From contig NZ_JAOQAH010000066.1 of assembly GCF_025963695.1 (NCBI RefSeq), forward strand, positions 23,223 to 87,222: a DNA stretch of 64,000 nt, given 5' to 3'. The position numbers and the translations under genes are program-made. The stretch's first letter is position 1. Each line of letters opens with the position of its first letter. Under the pieces are notes generated by a model. That model did not search any database. It saw only the letters and a program-made list of their open reading frames with translations, and was not told the DNA's origin. This document shows positions 8,154 through 16,497 of this stretch, one piece after another. The stretch comes from Segetibacter sp. (GTDB lineage Bacteria; Bacteroidota; Bacteroidia; Chitinophagales; Chitinophagaceae).

Positions 8154-8256
8154 AGTATAGCACCATCAAGTGGATGGAATCGGAAGTAGAACTATTACAA
8201 CGTTTACATTTTTCTTAGCCAAAAATAAATTTGTTGTACCCCTTGATGGTGCCTAT
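8154..8256. repeat. Isolated inverted repeat in an empty intergenic stretch
   Basis: GCACCATCAAG (8160-8170) is the exact reverse complement of CTTGATGGTGC (8242-8252), with some further similarity outside (ATAG on both arms). The 71-bp interior has no open frame. The surrounding 8020-8436 stretch contains no gene. It may be the ends of a very small non-autonomous element or a structured RNA; neither can be shown. Confidence 0.4.
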
Positions 8257-8375
8257 TGCTAACCATACTTGTGGGGCTTGTATGAAAGGGCTGTTCAGAT
8301 TTTACCTTTGCCAGTAAGTTTAATCCTCTTTCTTTTTCGACAATCGGGTAGTAATAAAAGACCAGTTGCACAAAT

Positions 8376-8408
8376 AAAAAGAGCAGGGCTTTGGTCCCCG
8401 CTCTTTTT
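8376..8408 (-). terminator. Terminator downstream of lspA
   Basis: AAAAAGAGC (8376-8384) pairs with GCTCTTTTT (8400-8408), extended inside by GGG/CCC. Read on the minus strand it ends in five T. It lies about 30 bp beyond the lspA stop. Confidence 0.8.
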
Positions 8409-8436
8409 ATTTTAAATTTTTCTATTTGTAAAACTG

Positions 8437-9117
8437 TTATTCTACTACCTGCACTTTATCGTCAATTTCTATTTCCCTGTTAACGGGTTGCAATTGCTCT
8501 TCGTGCTTTTTAAAAAATTTGTTTTGAAAAATAAGAATAGCAATTACACCTATGGAAATTGAAGCATCAGCGATATTGAAGACGGGTCTAAAAAACTCAA
8601 ATTCTTCACCACCCCAAAATGGAAACCAGGAGGGATAATGCATATTTGTAATAAGGGGGAAGTAAAGCATATCAACCACTTTGCCATGTAAGAAGCTTGC
8701 ATATCCTCCTGCTTTCGGCAAGAAGTAAGCGACATTCTGCATGTATGGATCACTCTCATTAAAAAGAATACCGTAAAACATACTGTCTATAAGATTTCCT
8801 AATGCGCCTGCAAAGATGAGAGCGCTGCAATAGATAAAACCGGCGTGATACTTTTTTCTAATAAAATCGCGGATGATAAAGACGCCTGCTATCACAGCCA
8901 CCAGGCGAAATAGTGTTAGGGCTACCTTGCCCCATTCGCCGCCCATTTTCCAACCCCAGGCCATTCCTTCATTCTCTACAAAATGCAGTCGAAACCAGTT
9001 CAATCCAAGTACTTTCACTTCGTGACCAATAAAAAAATGAGTTTTAATATAAAACTTAAAAGCCTGGTCAATGAAAAGAATAAACAGAATTAAAAGGATA
9101 ACGTTCCGGGACTTCAC
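8437..9117 (-). CDS. lspA: Lipoprotein signal peptidase (signal peptidase II)
   Basis: An inner-membrane aspartic peptidase that cleaves prolipoprotein signal peptides before the lipidated Cys. With a GTG start at 9117 the product is 226 residues, beginning KSRNVILLILFILFIDQAFKF. Key blocks are VENEGMAWG, the first catalytic Asp in GALGNLIDSMFYG, and the second in FNIADASISIG. The long loop between the two Asp blocks, with an LHGKVVDMLYFP segment, is usual in Bacteroidota LspA. The frame stays open to an ATG at 9231, but that extension would be an odd extra hydrophobic stretch. A -7 promoter box also lies inside it, so the GTG start is preferred. The gene is monocistronic and ends at a good terminator. 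It would serve the lipoproteins at 6764, 19136 and 62844. Confidence 0.9.
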   Translation of the reverse strand: MKSRNVILLILFILFIDQAFKFYIKTHFFIGHEVKVLGLNWFRLHFVENEGMAWGWKMGGEWGKVALTLFRLVAVIAGVFIIRDFIRKKYHAGFIYCSALIFAGALGNLIDSMFYGILFNESDPYMQNVAYFLPKAGGYASFLHGKVVDMLYFPLITNMHYPSWFPFWGGEEFEFFRPVFNIADASISIGVIAILIFQNKFFKKHEEQLQPVNREIEIDDKVQVVE

Positions 9118-9132
9118 TTTAAAAAATTTGGG

Positions 9133-9140
9133 CAAATATA
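9133..9140 (-). promoter_or_regulatory. -7 promoter box of lspA
   Basis: On the minus strand it reads TATATTTG, a full match to TAnnTTTG, 15 nt before the proposed GTG start at 9117. Its position inside the longer open frame argues against the ATG at 9231. Confidence 0.5.
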
Positions 9141-9444
9141 AGGAAACAGGTACGATGACGGAATGAATTATAACGGTTATAACAGATTTTAATAATAGAA
9201 AAAAAAGGCTTAATACCTTGCACGAGCCCATGCAAAATTAGCCAGCGTCGTGGACGAAAAACGCCTCCTTTTAGCACAACTCATTTTTCTAGGCCGCGTA
9301 CTGTGCTGCTGCTTTTGGCTTTAATTTTCGTTGCCCGTTACATTGTTGATATCGGATTTCGGGCGAAAACGTTGTTCTTAGTCCGCCTGATTATTATTAG
9401 AGTAAATGGATTGAGTGACACACCGGACGAAGAAAGAGATAAAA

Positions 9445-9470
9445 GTACCAGTGAGTGACACAACAATGCT
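9445..9470 (+). repeat. Dispersed repeat, type A copy 3, with a half copy before it
   Basis: It reads GTACCAGTGAGTGACACAAC then AATGCT. A partial copy, GAGTGACACA, lies about 40 bp upstream near 9414 in the same orientation. The stretch 9232-9551 between lspA and the broken oxidoreductase holds no other recognisable feature. Confidence 0.7.
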
Positions 9471-9551
9471 GAACAAAGAACAATTGCCTGCCACAAAAAA
9501 CACTTCTTTATTGTGAACTTATATCATTGAAGAGATTGCTAAAGCGTTGGT

Positions 9552-10881
9552 CTATACTTTCGGCAACTTATAACCATTGTGGTATTCCTTCGTCAGGTAC
9601 TTGTTGTTTATGTTTTTATCTGTGAACTTATTTTTTGCAGAATTCCACTGTAATTTTTGGCCACTACGGTAAGCGGTATTTCCCATTTGAGCTACGGTAG
9701 CTATGTGTGCTCCTGCCTGTATAGAGCAATGCAGGTCTTCCATTTTGCGGGACTTAATTACGTTAATAAAGTTAACCATGTGCTTATCGAGCCCATTGTC
9801 AGAAGGCTTTACCAAAGGTTTACTTACCTTGTTTTTGCCTTGCCGTTCTTCTATGACTTCCCAGCCCTCGCGATTTAAGATGAGCGTACCGTTGTTGCCA
9901 ATGTATGCAATACCGTGTTCACGGTTATGGCCCGTTATTTATTCCAAGCGCAGAGTCCCAAATCATATTAAAGCCATCAAACTCGTAGGTGGTAGAGAGC
10001 GTATCTGGAGTTTCCTCAAAAAGGTCGGGATAAGCGAAACGACCACCTAAAGCTGAAACGGAACGGGGTAGCGAGGCTTTCATCGCCAGTAAGCCATAGT
10101 CTAATAAATGCACTCCCCAGTCGGTCATTAAGCCTCCTGCATAATCCCAAAACCAACGAAAATTAAAGTGAAAGCGGTTTGCATTAAACGGTCGGGTAGG
10201 AGCCGGACCAAGCCAACGGGCATAATCTACACCTGCAGGTGGAGCACTGTCAGCAATTACTGGTGCAGGCCTTGCCCAATCAAGGTAACACCACACTTTC
10301 ACCGTTCGGATATTACCGAGTTGCCCGCTTTGCACAAAATCTACTGCATCTTTAAAATGCTGCTGGCTACGTTGCCATTGCCCCGCCTGAACCACTTTAT
10401 TATATCGCTGTTGTGCAGCAACCATTGCCTGGCATTCTCCAATCGAATTTCCTACCGGCTTTTCAACATATACATCTTTCCCCGCTTCGCATGCATGCAT
10501 CATAATTAGTGCATGCCAATGGTCAGGTGTGCCTACAATGACTGCATCAATATCTTTCTGATCTAATAAACTTCTGTAATCACTATAGATTTTCACTTTT
10601 GAGGCATCTACTTTCATTTTCGTCAAATCCGCCATTCTTTTATCTATCACATTTTTGTCGACATCGCACACTGCCACCAAATTAACTCCCGGTACTTTTA
10701 AGGCGGCCAAAACATCGGCCCAACCCATTCCATTAATGCCTATCGCACCTATGTTGATTTGATCAGAAGGCATTACCCGGTTGTTGAAAATGGCAAAAGC
10801 ATCGTTATGGATTGCCGATGCTAATAAAGATCCGCCAACCATAGTGGCAGATTTCTGCAAAAAATTTCTACGATTTGTCAT
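9552..10881 (-). pseudogene. Gfo/Idh/MocA-family oxidoreductase, broken by a frameshift
   Basis: It begins with a Tat-type signal (MTNRRNFLQKSATMVGGSLL) and the NAD(P)-binding core IGAIGINGMGWADVL, VAVCDVDKN and the family motif EKPVGNSIGE. The first frame stops at 9925 right after ALGINNGP. The reading continues in another frame with NREHGIAYIGNNGTLILNRE, then DNGLDKHMVNFINVIKSRK, down to the natural end at 9552. Six bases (Pro-Tyr/His) are expected between the GGG codon and AAC, but only CCAT remains, so two bases are missing, probably one AT from an ATAT run at about 9925-9930. Repaired, the protein is 443 residues, normal for secreted members that act on sugars or glycosides. It could be a recent mutation or an assembly error. 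Confidence 0.85.
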
Positions 10882-11117
10882 TCATCATATTTTGATTGTG
10901 CAAGCAGAAAGGAAGTTACGTCAATCTTTAATGCTTCGATATACAGGCTTCATTCTGCAGCAAACGTTCCTACACGAACGTCAACATGACAAACTTTTTC
11001 CTTCCTCTGCCTGCAAATGTCCCTACAGCACATCAGAGAAAAATATGTTCACCAGCACTTGTACTATCAAATCCTCCGCAGCAGTATAAAAGCATCTTGT
11101 TCGCCCTGGGCGAAGGA

Positions 11118-12974
11118 TTACTGGTAACCCATTGCCTGCAGTCTAAACAGCTCTGCATATCGTCCTTCTTTTTCCAGCAATTCTTCGTGGCTGCCAATCT
11201 CTATTAACTGGCCTTTTTCCAAGACAACTATCCTGTCGGCCATTCTGACTGTAGAGAAGCGGTGCGATATTAATACGGCTGATTTTCCTTTGGTTAATTC
11301 AGAAAATCGTTGAAATACTTCATACTCAGCCCTTGCGTCTAAGGCTGCAGTTGGCTCATCCAATATCAGCAATTGAGCATCTTTCATATAAGCTCTTGCC
11401 AGTGCAATCTTTTGCCATTCGCCTCCCGAAAGGTCAATTCCGTTATTAAAACGTCTACCCAACATTTGCTCGTATTTGTTGGGCAACCTCTCAATCAGGG
11501 GGTGCGCCATGCTTTGTTCTGATGAACTTTGGATAAGTTGAGCGTTGCCAACTTCTGCTATATTTCCAACTGCAATGTTTTGGTTCACACTCATCTGGTA
11601 CCGGATAAAATCCTGGAAGATGACGCCTATTTGAATCCTCAATTCATCCAGGTCGTATTCACGCAAATCAATTCCATCCAGCAAAATCCGTCCTTCGGTA
11701 GGATCGTATAAGCGTGCAAGTAATTTTACGAGCGTTGTTTTACCTGCACCATTTTCACCCACCAGGGCAATTTTTTCGCCGGGGCGGAGTGTAAAGCTCA
11801 AATGGCGGTTTGCCCAGCGCTCAGCATTAGAATACTTGAAGCCAACGTTGTCAAAAGTAAATCCGTGTTTAATTGGTTTGGGAAAGGGTAAAGGGTTTGC
11901 TGATAAAACAATTTTAGGTCGAATCTCAAAAAACTCGAAAAAGTCTTGCAAGTAGACTGCTCCCTGCGACACGCTGGTAAAGCGAATTAGTATTCCTTCC
12001 AGTAAGCTTCTTAACTGCCTGAAAGAACCCGCGAGAAAAGTGAGCGATCCAATTGTTATTTTCCCCTGGGTTGCTTCAGCAATCATAAAAATATAAGCTC
12101 CGTAGTAACCTGCACTTCCCAACATGGTAAAGAGTGTTCCCCAAACCGTCCGTCTCACGGCCAACACCTTGTTGTCTTTATAAAACTGGCTTGACAACTG
12201 CCTGAAACGATTAATAATGAAACCCGATAAATTGAAAATCTTGATTTCCTTAGCCGTTTCATCGCTGGCACCTAAAAAACGTACATAGTCTAATTCCCTT
12301 CTTTCAGGTGTTTGTCTTCTGCTTAACGCATATGTTTTATCGTTAAAATAAGCTTCGCCTAAAAAGGCTGGTATAATTGCAACCAGCAGTAGAATGATCA
12401 GCCACGGATTGAATGCTAGTAGTCCGGCCGCAAGAAAAGCCATGGTGATTAAATCCTGCACCTGGCTCAGGACTTGCGAAAGTAGAATTGTACGCCCAAC
12501 GGTTTGTTGCCTCGCCCGTTCCAACTTATCATAAAAAGCAGAATTTTCAAACTGATCAAGATCGAGTGTAGCAGCATGGCTCATGATCTTGATAGAGGTA
12601 TGATTAGAAAACTTATCTCCCAACAAACTATCCATCAAAGTGATTGCTCTGCTTAAACTGTCGGAAAGGATAGCAAGGCCAAATTCTATTGCAACGAGTG
12701 TCCACAGATAAGAAGAAAGATTCGACTTATCTTGACTCATTAAAAGTACCTGGTCAATAATGAGTTTGCCAACGTATAAAATGGCGAGGGGAGTGGCTGA
12801 TTTAATAATGCGTAGAAGTGCATTAATGATGGTCATCCATTTACTGGTCTCCCAAACCAGTTTAAAAAACCTTGGAAGGTTACGAAGTGCAGAAAGTCTT
12901 TCTTTTAGGGTTAATTGCTTCGTAGTTGTTTTACTGGTTTTCTCTTTACTAAACAAGCTCTTCCAAAAAGTCAT
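11118..12974 (-). CDS. ABC exporter, fused permease and ATPase
   Basis: A 618-residue half-transporter. Membrane helices occupy about residues 45-335 (for example 55-75, 90-110, 175-205 and 280-330). The nucleotide-binding domain has Walker A GENGAGKT (406-413), Q-loop VIFQDF (451-456), signature LSGGEWQ (515-521), Walker B LLILDE (535-540) and H-loop His571. It works as a homodimer exporting lipid, peptide or drug; substrate cannot be told from the sequence. The region LDYVRFLGASDETAKEIKIF is typical of the uncharacterised ABC transporter group common in Bacteroidota. It stands alone. A TACTTTTA box only 3 nt before the ATG suggests a leaderless mRNA. A small palindrome (TTCGCC-GGCGAA near 11100) lies just past the stop but lacks a T run. 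Confidence 0.9.
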   Translation of the reverse strand: MTFWKSLFSKEKTSKTTTKQLTLKERLSALRNLPRFFKLVWETSKWMTIINALLRIIKSATPLAILYVGKLIIDQVLLMSQDKSNLSSYLWTLVAIEFGLAILSDSLSRAITLMDSLLGDKFSNHTSIKIMSHAATLDLDQFENSAFYDKLERARQQTVGRTILLSQVLSQVQDLITMAFLAAGLLAFNPWLIILLLVAIIPAFLGEAYFNDKTYALSRRQTPERRELDYVRFLGASDETAKEIKIFNLSGFIINRFRQLSSQFYKDNKVLAVRRTVWGTLFTMLGSAGYYGAYIFMIAEATQGKITIGSLTFLAGSFRQLRSLLEGILIRFTSVSQGAVYLQDFFEFFEIRPKIVLSANPLPFPKPIKHGFTFDNVGFKYSNAERWANRHLSFTLRPGEKIALVGENGAGKTTLVKLLARLYDPTEGRILLDGIDLREYDLDELRIQIGVIFQDFIRYQMSVNQNIAVGNIAEVGNAQLIQSSSEQSMAHPLIERLPNKYEQMLGRRFNNGIDLSGGEWQKIALARAYMKDAQLLILDEPTAALDARAEYEVFQRFSELTKGKSAVLISHRFSTVRMADRIVVLEKGQLIEIGSHEELLEKEGRYAELFRLQAMGYQ

Positions 12975-12977
12975 TTG

Positions 12978-12985
12978 TAAAAGTA
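12978..12985 (-). promoter_or_regulatory. -7 promoter box of the ABC exporter
   Basis: On the minus strand it reads TACTTTTA (TAnnTTTR), separated from the ATG at 12974 by CAA only. It is one of the near-zero-leader genes of this window. Confidence 0.45.
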
Positions 12986-13036
12986 AGGGAGTTCAAGCTT
13001 CTGCTTTATTCAATAAGAGGGAGTAAAGCAAAAGAA

Positions 13037-13258
13037 CTAAAAATTAACTAAAGAAATAGGAACAAAATGATAGCGTGCACACACGAGTTGTAGAGGTATC
13101 TTAATCCATTTTCTAATTCTCAATTTCTTTTTATTCAAAACCAAAAAAGCATTTACTAACTCTTTTGAATGCTTTTCTAACGCGGTCAATACTTACCGGA
13201 CCGTTATTGTTGCATCAGTACTTTCATCTACAACTATTAGTGGAAAGTTATTCGACAT
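13037..13258 (-). pseudogene. Remnant of a DUF5615 (PIN-like) toxin gene with internal deletion
   Basis: An ATG at 13258 overlaps the end of the DUF433 gene by 11 bp, as in intact DUF433-DUF5615 operons. It encodes MSNNFPLIVVDESTDATIT plus two residues, then TAA at 13193-13195. This matches the toxin's first strand with its acidic pair (VVDES). The same frame then continues with ALEKHSKELVNAF and KKKLRIRK, which resemble the C-terminal helix and last strand of DUF5615 proteins (the LLEEHxEELxxAxxVxxxxRxRxR pattern). The central roughly 60-70 residues, including the TxDxDF catalytic region, are absent. The toxin is therefore dead. The true 3' limit is uncertain; the frame runs to a stop near 13037. 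Confidence 0.6.
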
Positions 13259-13469
13259 CTATCAGTGTTTCATTCCTTACCAAAGCAGCACCCCAAGAAA
13301 TGCAAGCTAAAATAGCTTTTCGGGTAAGAAAAGCGTAGGCAATTAACAGTTCTTCAATTGTCTCTCCGGCTCCTGTATTTCTTAAAATTAGATCGACACC
13401 AATCCTGGTGCCTTTTATTGTTGCTTTCCCTCCCAAAACACCAGGCCTTTGCTCTACAAATTCATTCAC
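13248..13469 (-). CDS. DUF433-domain protein, antitoxin-like
   Basis: A 73-residue protein with the DUF433 core: PGVLGGKATIKGTRIGVDLI, the helix GETIEELLIAYAFLT and the last helix RKAILACISWGAAL. DUF433 is a winged-helix DNA-binding domain, usually the antitoxin and operon repressor of toxin-antitoxin pairs with DUF5615 (PIN-like) toxins. The partner frame starts inside its last codons but is a deleted remnant, so this is an orphan antitoxin. It could still bind its own promoter or neutralise related toxins elsewhere. The final residues DVE overlap the toxin start. Confidence 0.8.
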   Translation of the reverse strand: MNEFVEQRPGVLGGKATIKGTRIGVDLILRNTGAGETIEELLIAYAFLTRKAILACISWGAALVRNETLIDVE

Positions 13470-13548
13470 TATAAAAATGCTTTCATTAAAATTGCGAATA
13501 GGTTTTTTGCTTCATGATCTTCTTAGCTTGCACAGATAGCTGCAAAAA

Positions 13549-13579
13549 AAAAGCTGTTAGTTTAACACCAACAGCTTTT
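13549..13579 (-). terminator. Terminator of the NIPSNAP gene
   Basis: AAAAGCTGTT (13549-13558) pairs with AACAGCTTTT (13570-13579). On the minus strand the right arm is followed by a run of T. It lies 22 bp past the stop at 13602. Confidence 0.85.
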
Positions 13580-13601
13580 ATCAAACTTATTATTTCTTTT
13601 C

Positions 13602-14402
13602 TTAAACCTGCGAGAAACTGGTAGGAACCAAAAATGTACGTGTTATACGACTTACTATTTTGGCATCTTCATATCCCGGAATTGCTTTTATTCTCGCCCA
13701 CTCAGGATCTGATCCGAATGCTTTCCAGCTTCTGTCGTGTTCTGCCATGTCATCGAACGTGAGCATATAAGTTAGGTTGGGACGCATTTCGCCAATAATC
13801 GTTTCGCCAAAAAATACAGGCGTTAGTCCGACCCTTTTGAATATAGCTATTTCACCCACATTGTCGAACATATCAATTTTCTTCTTGCCAGCGGCTTCAC
13901 TTGCGCTTTCATAACGGCGTAATTCAAATATTCTGCTCTTGTTTTCTGGTACCTGAATTTTAGGCATTCCTGCAAAAGCCTTTAAAAACGAGCTTTGTAT
14001 TCTGTCGTAGGCCGGCTCTTTTGCAGGGGCATTCAAATATTCTGTACCTGCTTGTTGGTAAGCTGCATCAGTGGAAAGTTTATCAGTTACCTCCATAAAG
14101 TCCTTTATTGACTTATAGGGAATAACTGCATATAACTTCGATTGTCCGTCTGGTTTTAGCTCTGTAAAAACTCCTATATTTTTACTACCCAGCCTGTTCA
14201 AAGCCGGGATAGCAGCATTTTTAAAATAGTCCTCGACCAGCTTTTGTTGAGTTGCATTTTTTAGGGTGTAGACCCGCAACTCATAAAATTCAGGAGAGGT
14301 TTTGGCAAAAAAATCTTTTTCGGAAGCTTTGGCTACCATAGCAGATAGGCCCGTTAAAGATCCTGTGAGCATTGATGCCTTTACAAACGATCGTCTTTTC
14401 AT
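13602..14402 (-). CDS. Secreted NIPSNAP-family protein
   Basis: A 266-residue protein with a probable Tat signal (MKRRSFVKASMLTGSLTGLS, cut near AKA-SEK). Two ferredoxin-like NIPSNAP domains follow. The first starts YELRVYTLKNATQQKLVEDY; the second starts IFELRRYESASEAAGKKKID and includes MRPNLTYMLTFDDMAEHDRSW. The family ends with a transport or trafficking name from eukaryotes, but bacterial secreted members are uncharacterised. They tend to sit near oxidoreductases and sugar-degradation genes in Bacteroidota. The gene is monocistronic with its own terminator. A TAATTTCG box about 16 nt upstream is a fair promoter candidate. Confidence 0.85.
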   Translation of the reverse strand: MKRRSFVKASMLTGSLTGLSAMVAKASEKDFFAKTSPEFYELRVYTLKNATQQKLVEDYFKNAAIPALNRLGSKNIGVFTELKPDGQSKLYAVIPYKSIKDFMEVTDKLSTDAAYQQAGTEYLNAPAKEPAYDRIQSSFLKAFAGMPKIQVPENKSRIFELRRYESASEAAGKKKIDMFDNVGEIAIFKRVGLTPVFFGETIIGEMRPNLTYMLTFDDMAEHDRSWKAFGSDPEWARIKAIPGYEDAKIVSRITRTFLVPTSFSQV

Positions 14403-14708
14403 TATTTAATTTTAGGCGAAATTATTGAAATTGTTTAAGTGTTGATAAATCTGGTGAGCGCAGATTTTACTTTGCGTTAGTCCGCAGTTTCTGAATCGTT
14501 AGTCGCAAGTTTTTTCAGATGGTTAATAGCAAGTTGTTAGTGCTACTTGAGGGCGAAACCTAAAGTCTGTTACTAACGCACCGGCAGGTTTATACTTCTT
14601 ACCTGGTAGAAATCATTGATCTGCCGACAATCAAACTTTGCAAAAGTTTCACATCAGCTACTTGTAATCGTTCCGGCTTTTGCCAAGCTTTATAGAAAAA
14701 ATAAGCCT

Positions 14709-16250
14709 ATGCCTCTTCAACATCTACTCACCATTTGCCTCATTTCTTTACTTCTGTTCTTGTTGCCCTCTTTTGGCCTTGCAAAAATGTTTCAAAAAGC
14801 AGGTATTCCGGCATGGAAGGCATTCGTGCCTTTTTATAATACATGGATGATGGTGACGATTGGTAAGCGTTCGCGACACTGGGTTCTTTGGCAAGCAATG
14901 CCAATTGTGGGTTGGTTCATTACGATAAGCATTTACATAGAATTTGTAAAGCTTTTTGGGAAGTTTAGTCTTGGTCAACATATCCTCGTTACTTTTTTTT
15001 CTCCTGTTTATTTCCTCTATCTCGGGTATTCGCCACACATTTATTATCGGCGGGTAGCAGATGTACAACGCTACCAAAAATCTACATGGCGCGAATGGGT
15101 AGATGCCGCTGTCTTTGCAACTATTGCTGCAACCATAATCAGGTCTTTTATTTTTGAAGCTTATGCCATTCCCACGGGTTCAATGGAAAAGACTTTATTG
15201 ATTAATGATTATCTGTTCGTTAATAAAGTTAGCTATGGACCCCGCATTCCAAACTCGCCACTTGCCATTCCTTTCATACACAATTATATCCCCGGAACTA
15301 CTTTGAAGTCTTATACCAGTCTTTTTCAACTTGGTTATGTCAGGTGGTTTGCATCACCTGTAAGAAGAGGAGATGTTGTAGTGTTTAATATGCCTGCAGG
15401 AGATACTGTGATTAATAAAGAAGACTTTCAAACTGCAAGGCCGTATTATGATATAAAAAGAGCAGCGGCACTCGGAGATGAAAATGCACAAAGTATTCTA
15501 TCAAATCCGAAGGAATACCCACTGGCTGTACATGCTTTTGATAAGACGGATAATTATGTGAAACGTTGTACAGGAGTGGCGGGAGATAGTTTGTCAATCA
15601 GGAAGGGATATGTTTATATCAATGGAATTAAGCAGCAAATGCCTTCGCAGTCTCAAATGCTTTACCAGGTATTTACGCGCGGTCAGCAACTGGATGAAGA
15701 TGTAATGAAAGAGGAGTATGCTATAGATGTATCTGATCCGGCGCAGGTTACGGCAACAGGCGAAAATGCTTTTGCAATGTTGCTAACTGCCGAGGCTGCT
15801 GAAAAGATGGAGAATAGCAGGTTGGCGGAAGAAGTGAAACTGCTAACCGATATACGAGGAGCCTCGCAGTATAAGGGAATACTGTTTCCGTATGATTCTA
15901 TTCACCAGTGGAGTTTAGATGATTATGGGCCTGTGTGGATTCCGAAAAAGGGCGCTACCCTTAGCATTACAAAAGAAAATTATCCGATTTATGAAAGGGT
16001 GATCAGGGTGTACGAACAAAATCAATTGGAGAACAAAAACAACCGCTTTTATCTAAACGGAAAAGAGGCTGCTTTCTACACTTTTAAAATGGACTACTAC
16101 TGGATGATGGGCGACAACAGGCACAACTCGCAGGACTCGCGCTTTTGGGGATTTGTTCCGGAAGATAGAATTGTAGGCAAACCTTCTCTTATTTGGTTTA
16201 GTAGCGACAACGGTCCAAGATGGAACAGGATATTTAAGACCATTAAGTAG
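14709..16250 (+). CDS. lepB: Signal peptidase I
   Basis: A membrane serine peptidase that removes Sec/Tat signal peptides, 513 residues from the ATG at 14709. The open frame extends 31 codons upstream but that part is polar and unlike the family. The N-terminal 120 residues hold two or three membrane helices in a DUF5684-like module (FQKAGIPAWKAFVPFYNTWM), then another helix leads to the catalytic core. The nucleophile is Ser158 in PTGSMEKTL and the general base is Lys285 in NYVKRCTGVAGDSL. Box E is GDNRHNSQDSRFWGFVPEDR. A large insertion of about 130 residues between boxes D and E is usual in Bacteroidota. It would process the many secreted proteins of this window. Confidence 0.9.
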   Translation: MPLQHLLTICLISLLLFLLPSFGLAKMFQKAGIPAWKAFVPFYNTWMMVTIGKRSRHWVLWQAMPIVGWFITISIYIEFVKLFGKFSLGQHILVTFFSPVYFLYLGYSPHIYYRRVADVQRYQKSTWREWVDAAVFATIAATIIRSFIFEAYAIPTGSMEKTLLINDYLFVNKVSYGPRIPNSPLAIPFIHNYIPGTTLKSYTSLFQLGYVRWFASPVRRGDVVVFNMPAGDTVINKEDFQTARPYYDIKRAAALGDENAQSILSNPKEYPLAVHAFDKTDNYVKRCTGVAGDSLSIRKGYVYINGIKQQMPSQSQMLYQVFTRGQQLDEDVMKEEYAIDVSDPAQVTATGENAFAMLLTAEAAEKMENSRLAEEVKLLTDIRGASQYKGILFPYDSIHQWSLDDYGPVWIPKKGATLSITKENYPIYERVIRVYEQNQLENKNNRFYLNGKEAAFYTFKMDYYWMMGDNRHNSQDSRFWGFVPEDRIVGKPSLIWFSSDNGPRWNRIFKTIK

Positions 16251-16497
16251 TAATTGAGGAAAGGCGTTCTGCAAATGCTTCCCGAACCTAGTCAACAACA
16301 ATTTTTGGTTGCTATTTTATTGTTGCCGGTTGCTTCGCTTTTTCGTTTTGTGTGTTTTAAACTTTTAACACCATATCTAATCTTAGTTTTTAAGAACAAG
16401 GAATTACAGGATGTAGTACCCTTGCACCTAAATTATTAAAACAAAACTGTAAGTTGTTTGTATAAGAATGACATCTATTTTCATTTAAAATAAAATT

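Noticed and set aside
9295..9456. Plus-strand frame starting GTG with a hydrophobic N-terminus (VLLLLALIFVARYIVDIG)
   Set aside because: Only about 52 codons and it ends inside a dispersed repeat; no sign of conservation can be judged.
11099..11114. TTCGCC/GGCGAA palindrome at the 3' end of the ABC exporter gene
   Set aside because: No adjacent T run on the minus strand; it may be a chance palindrome.
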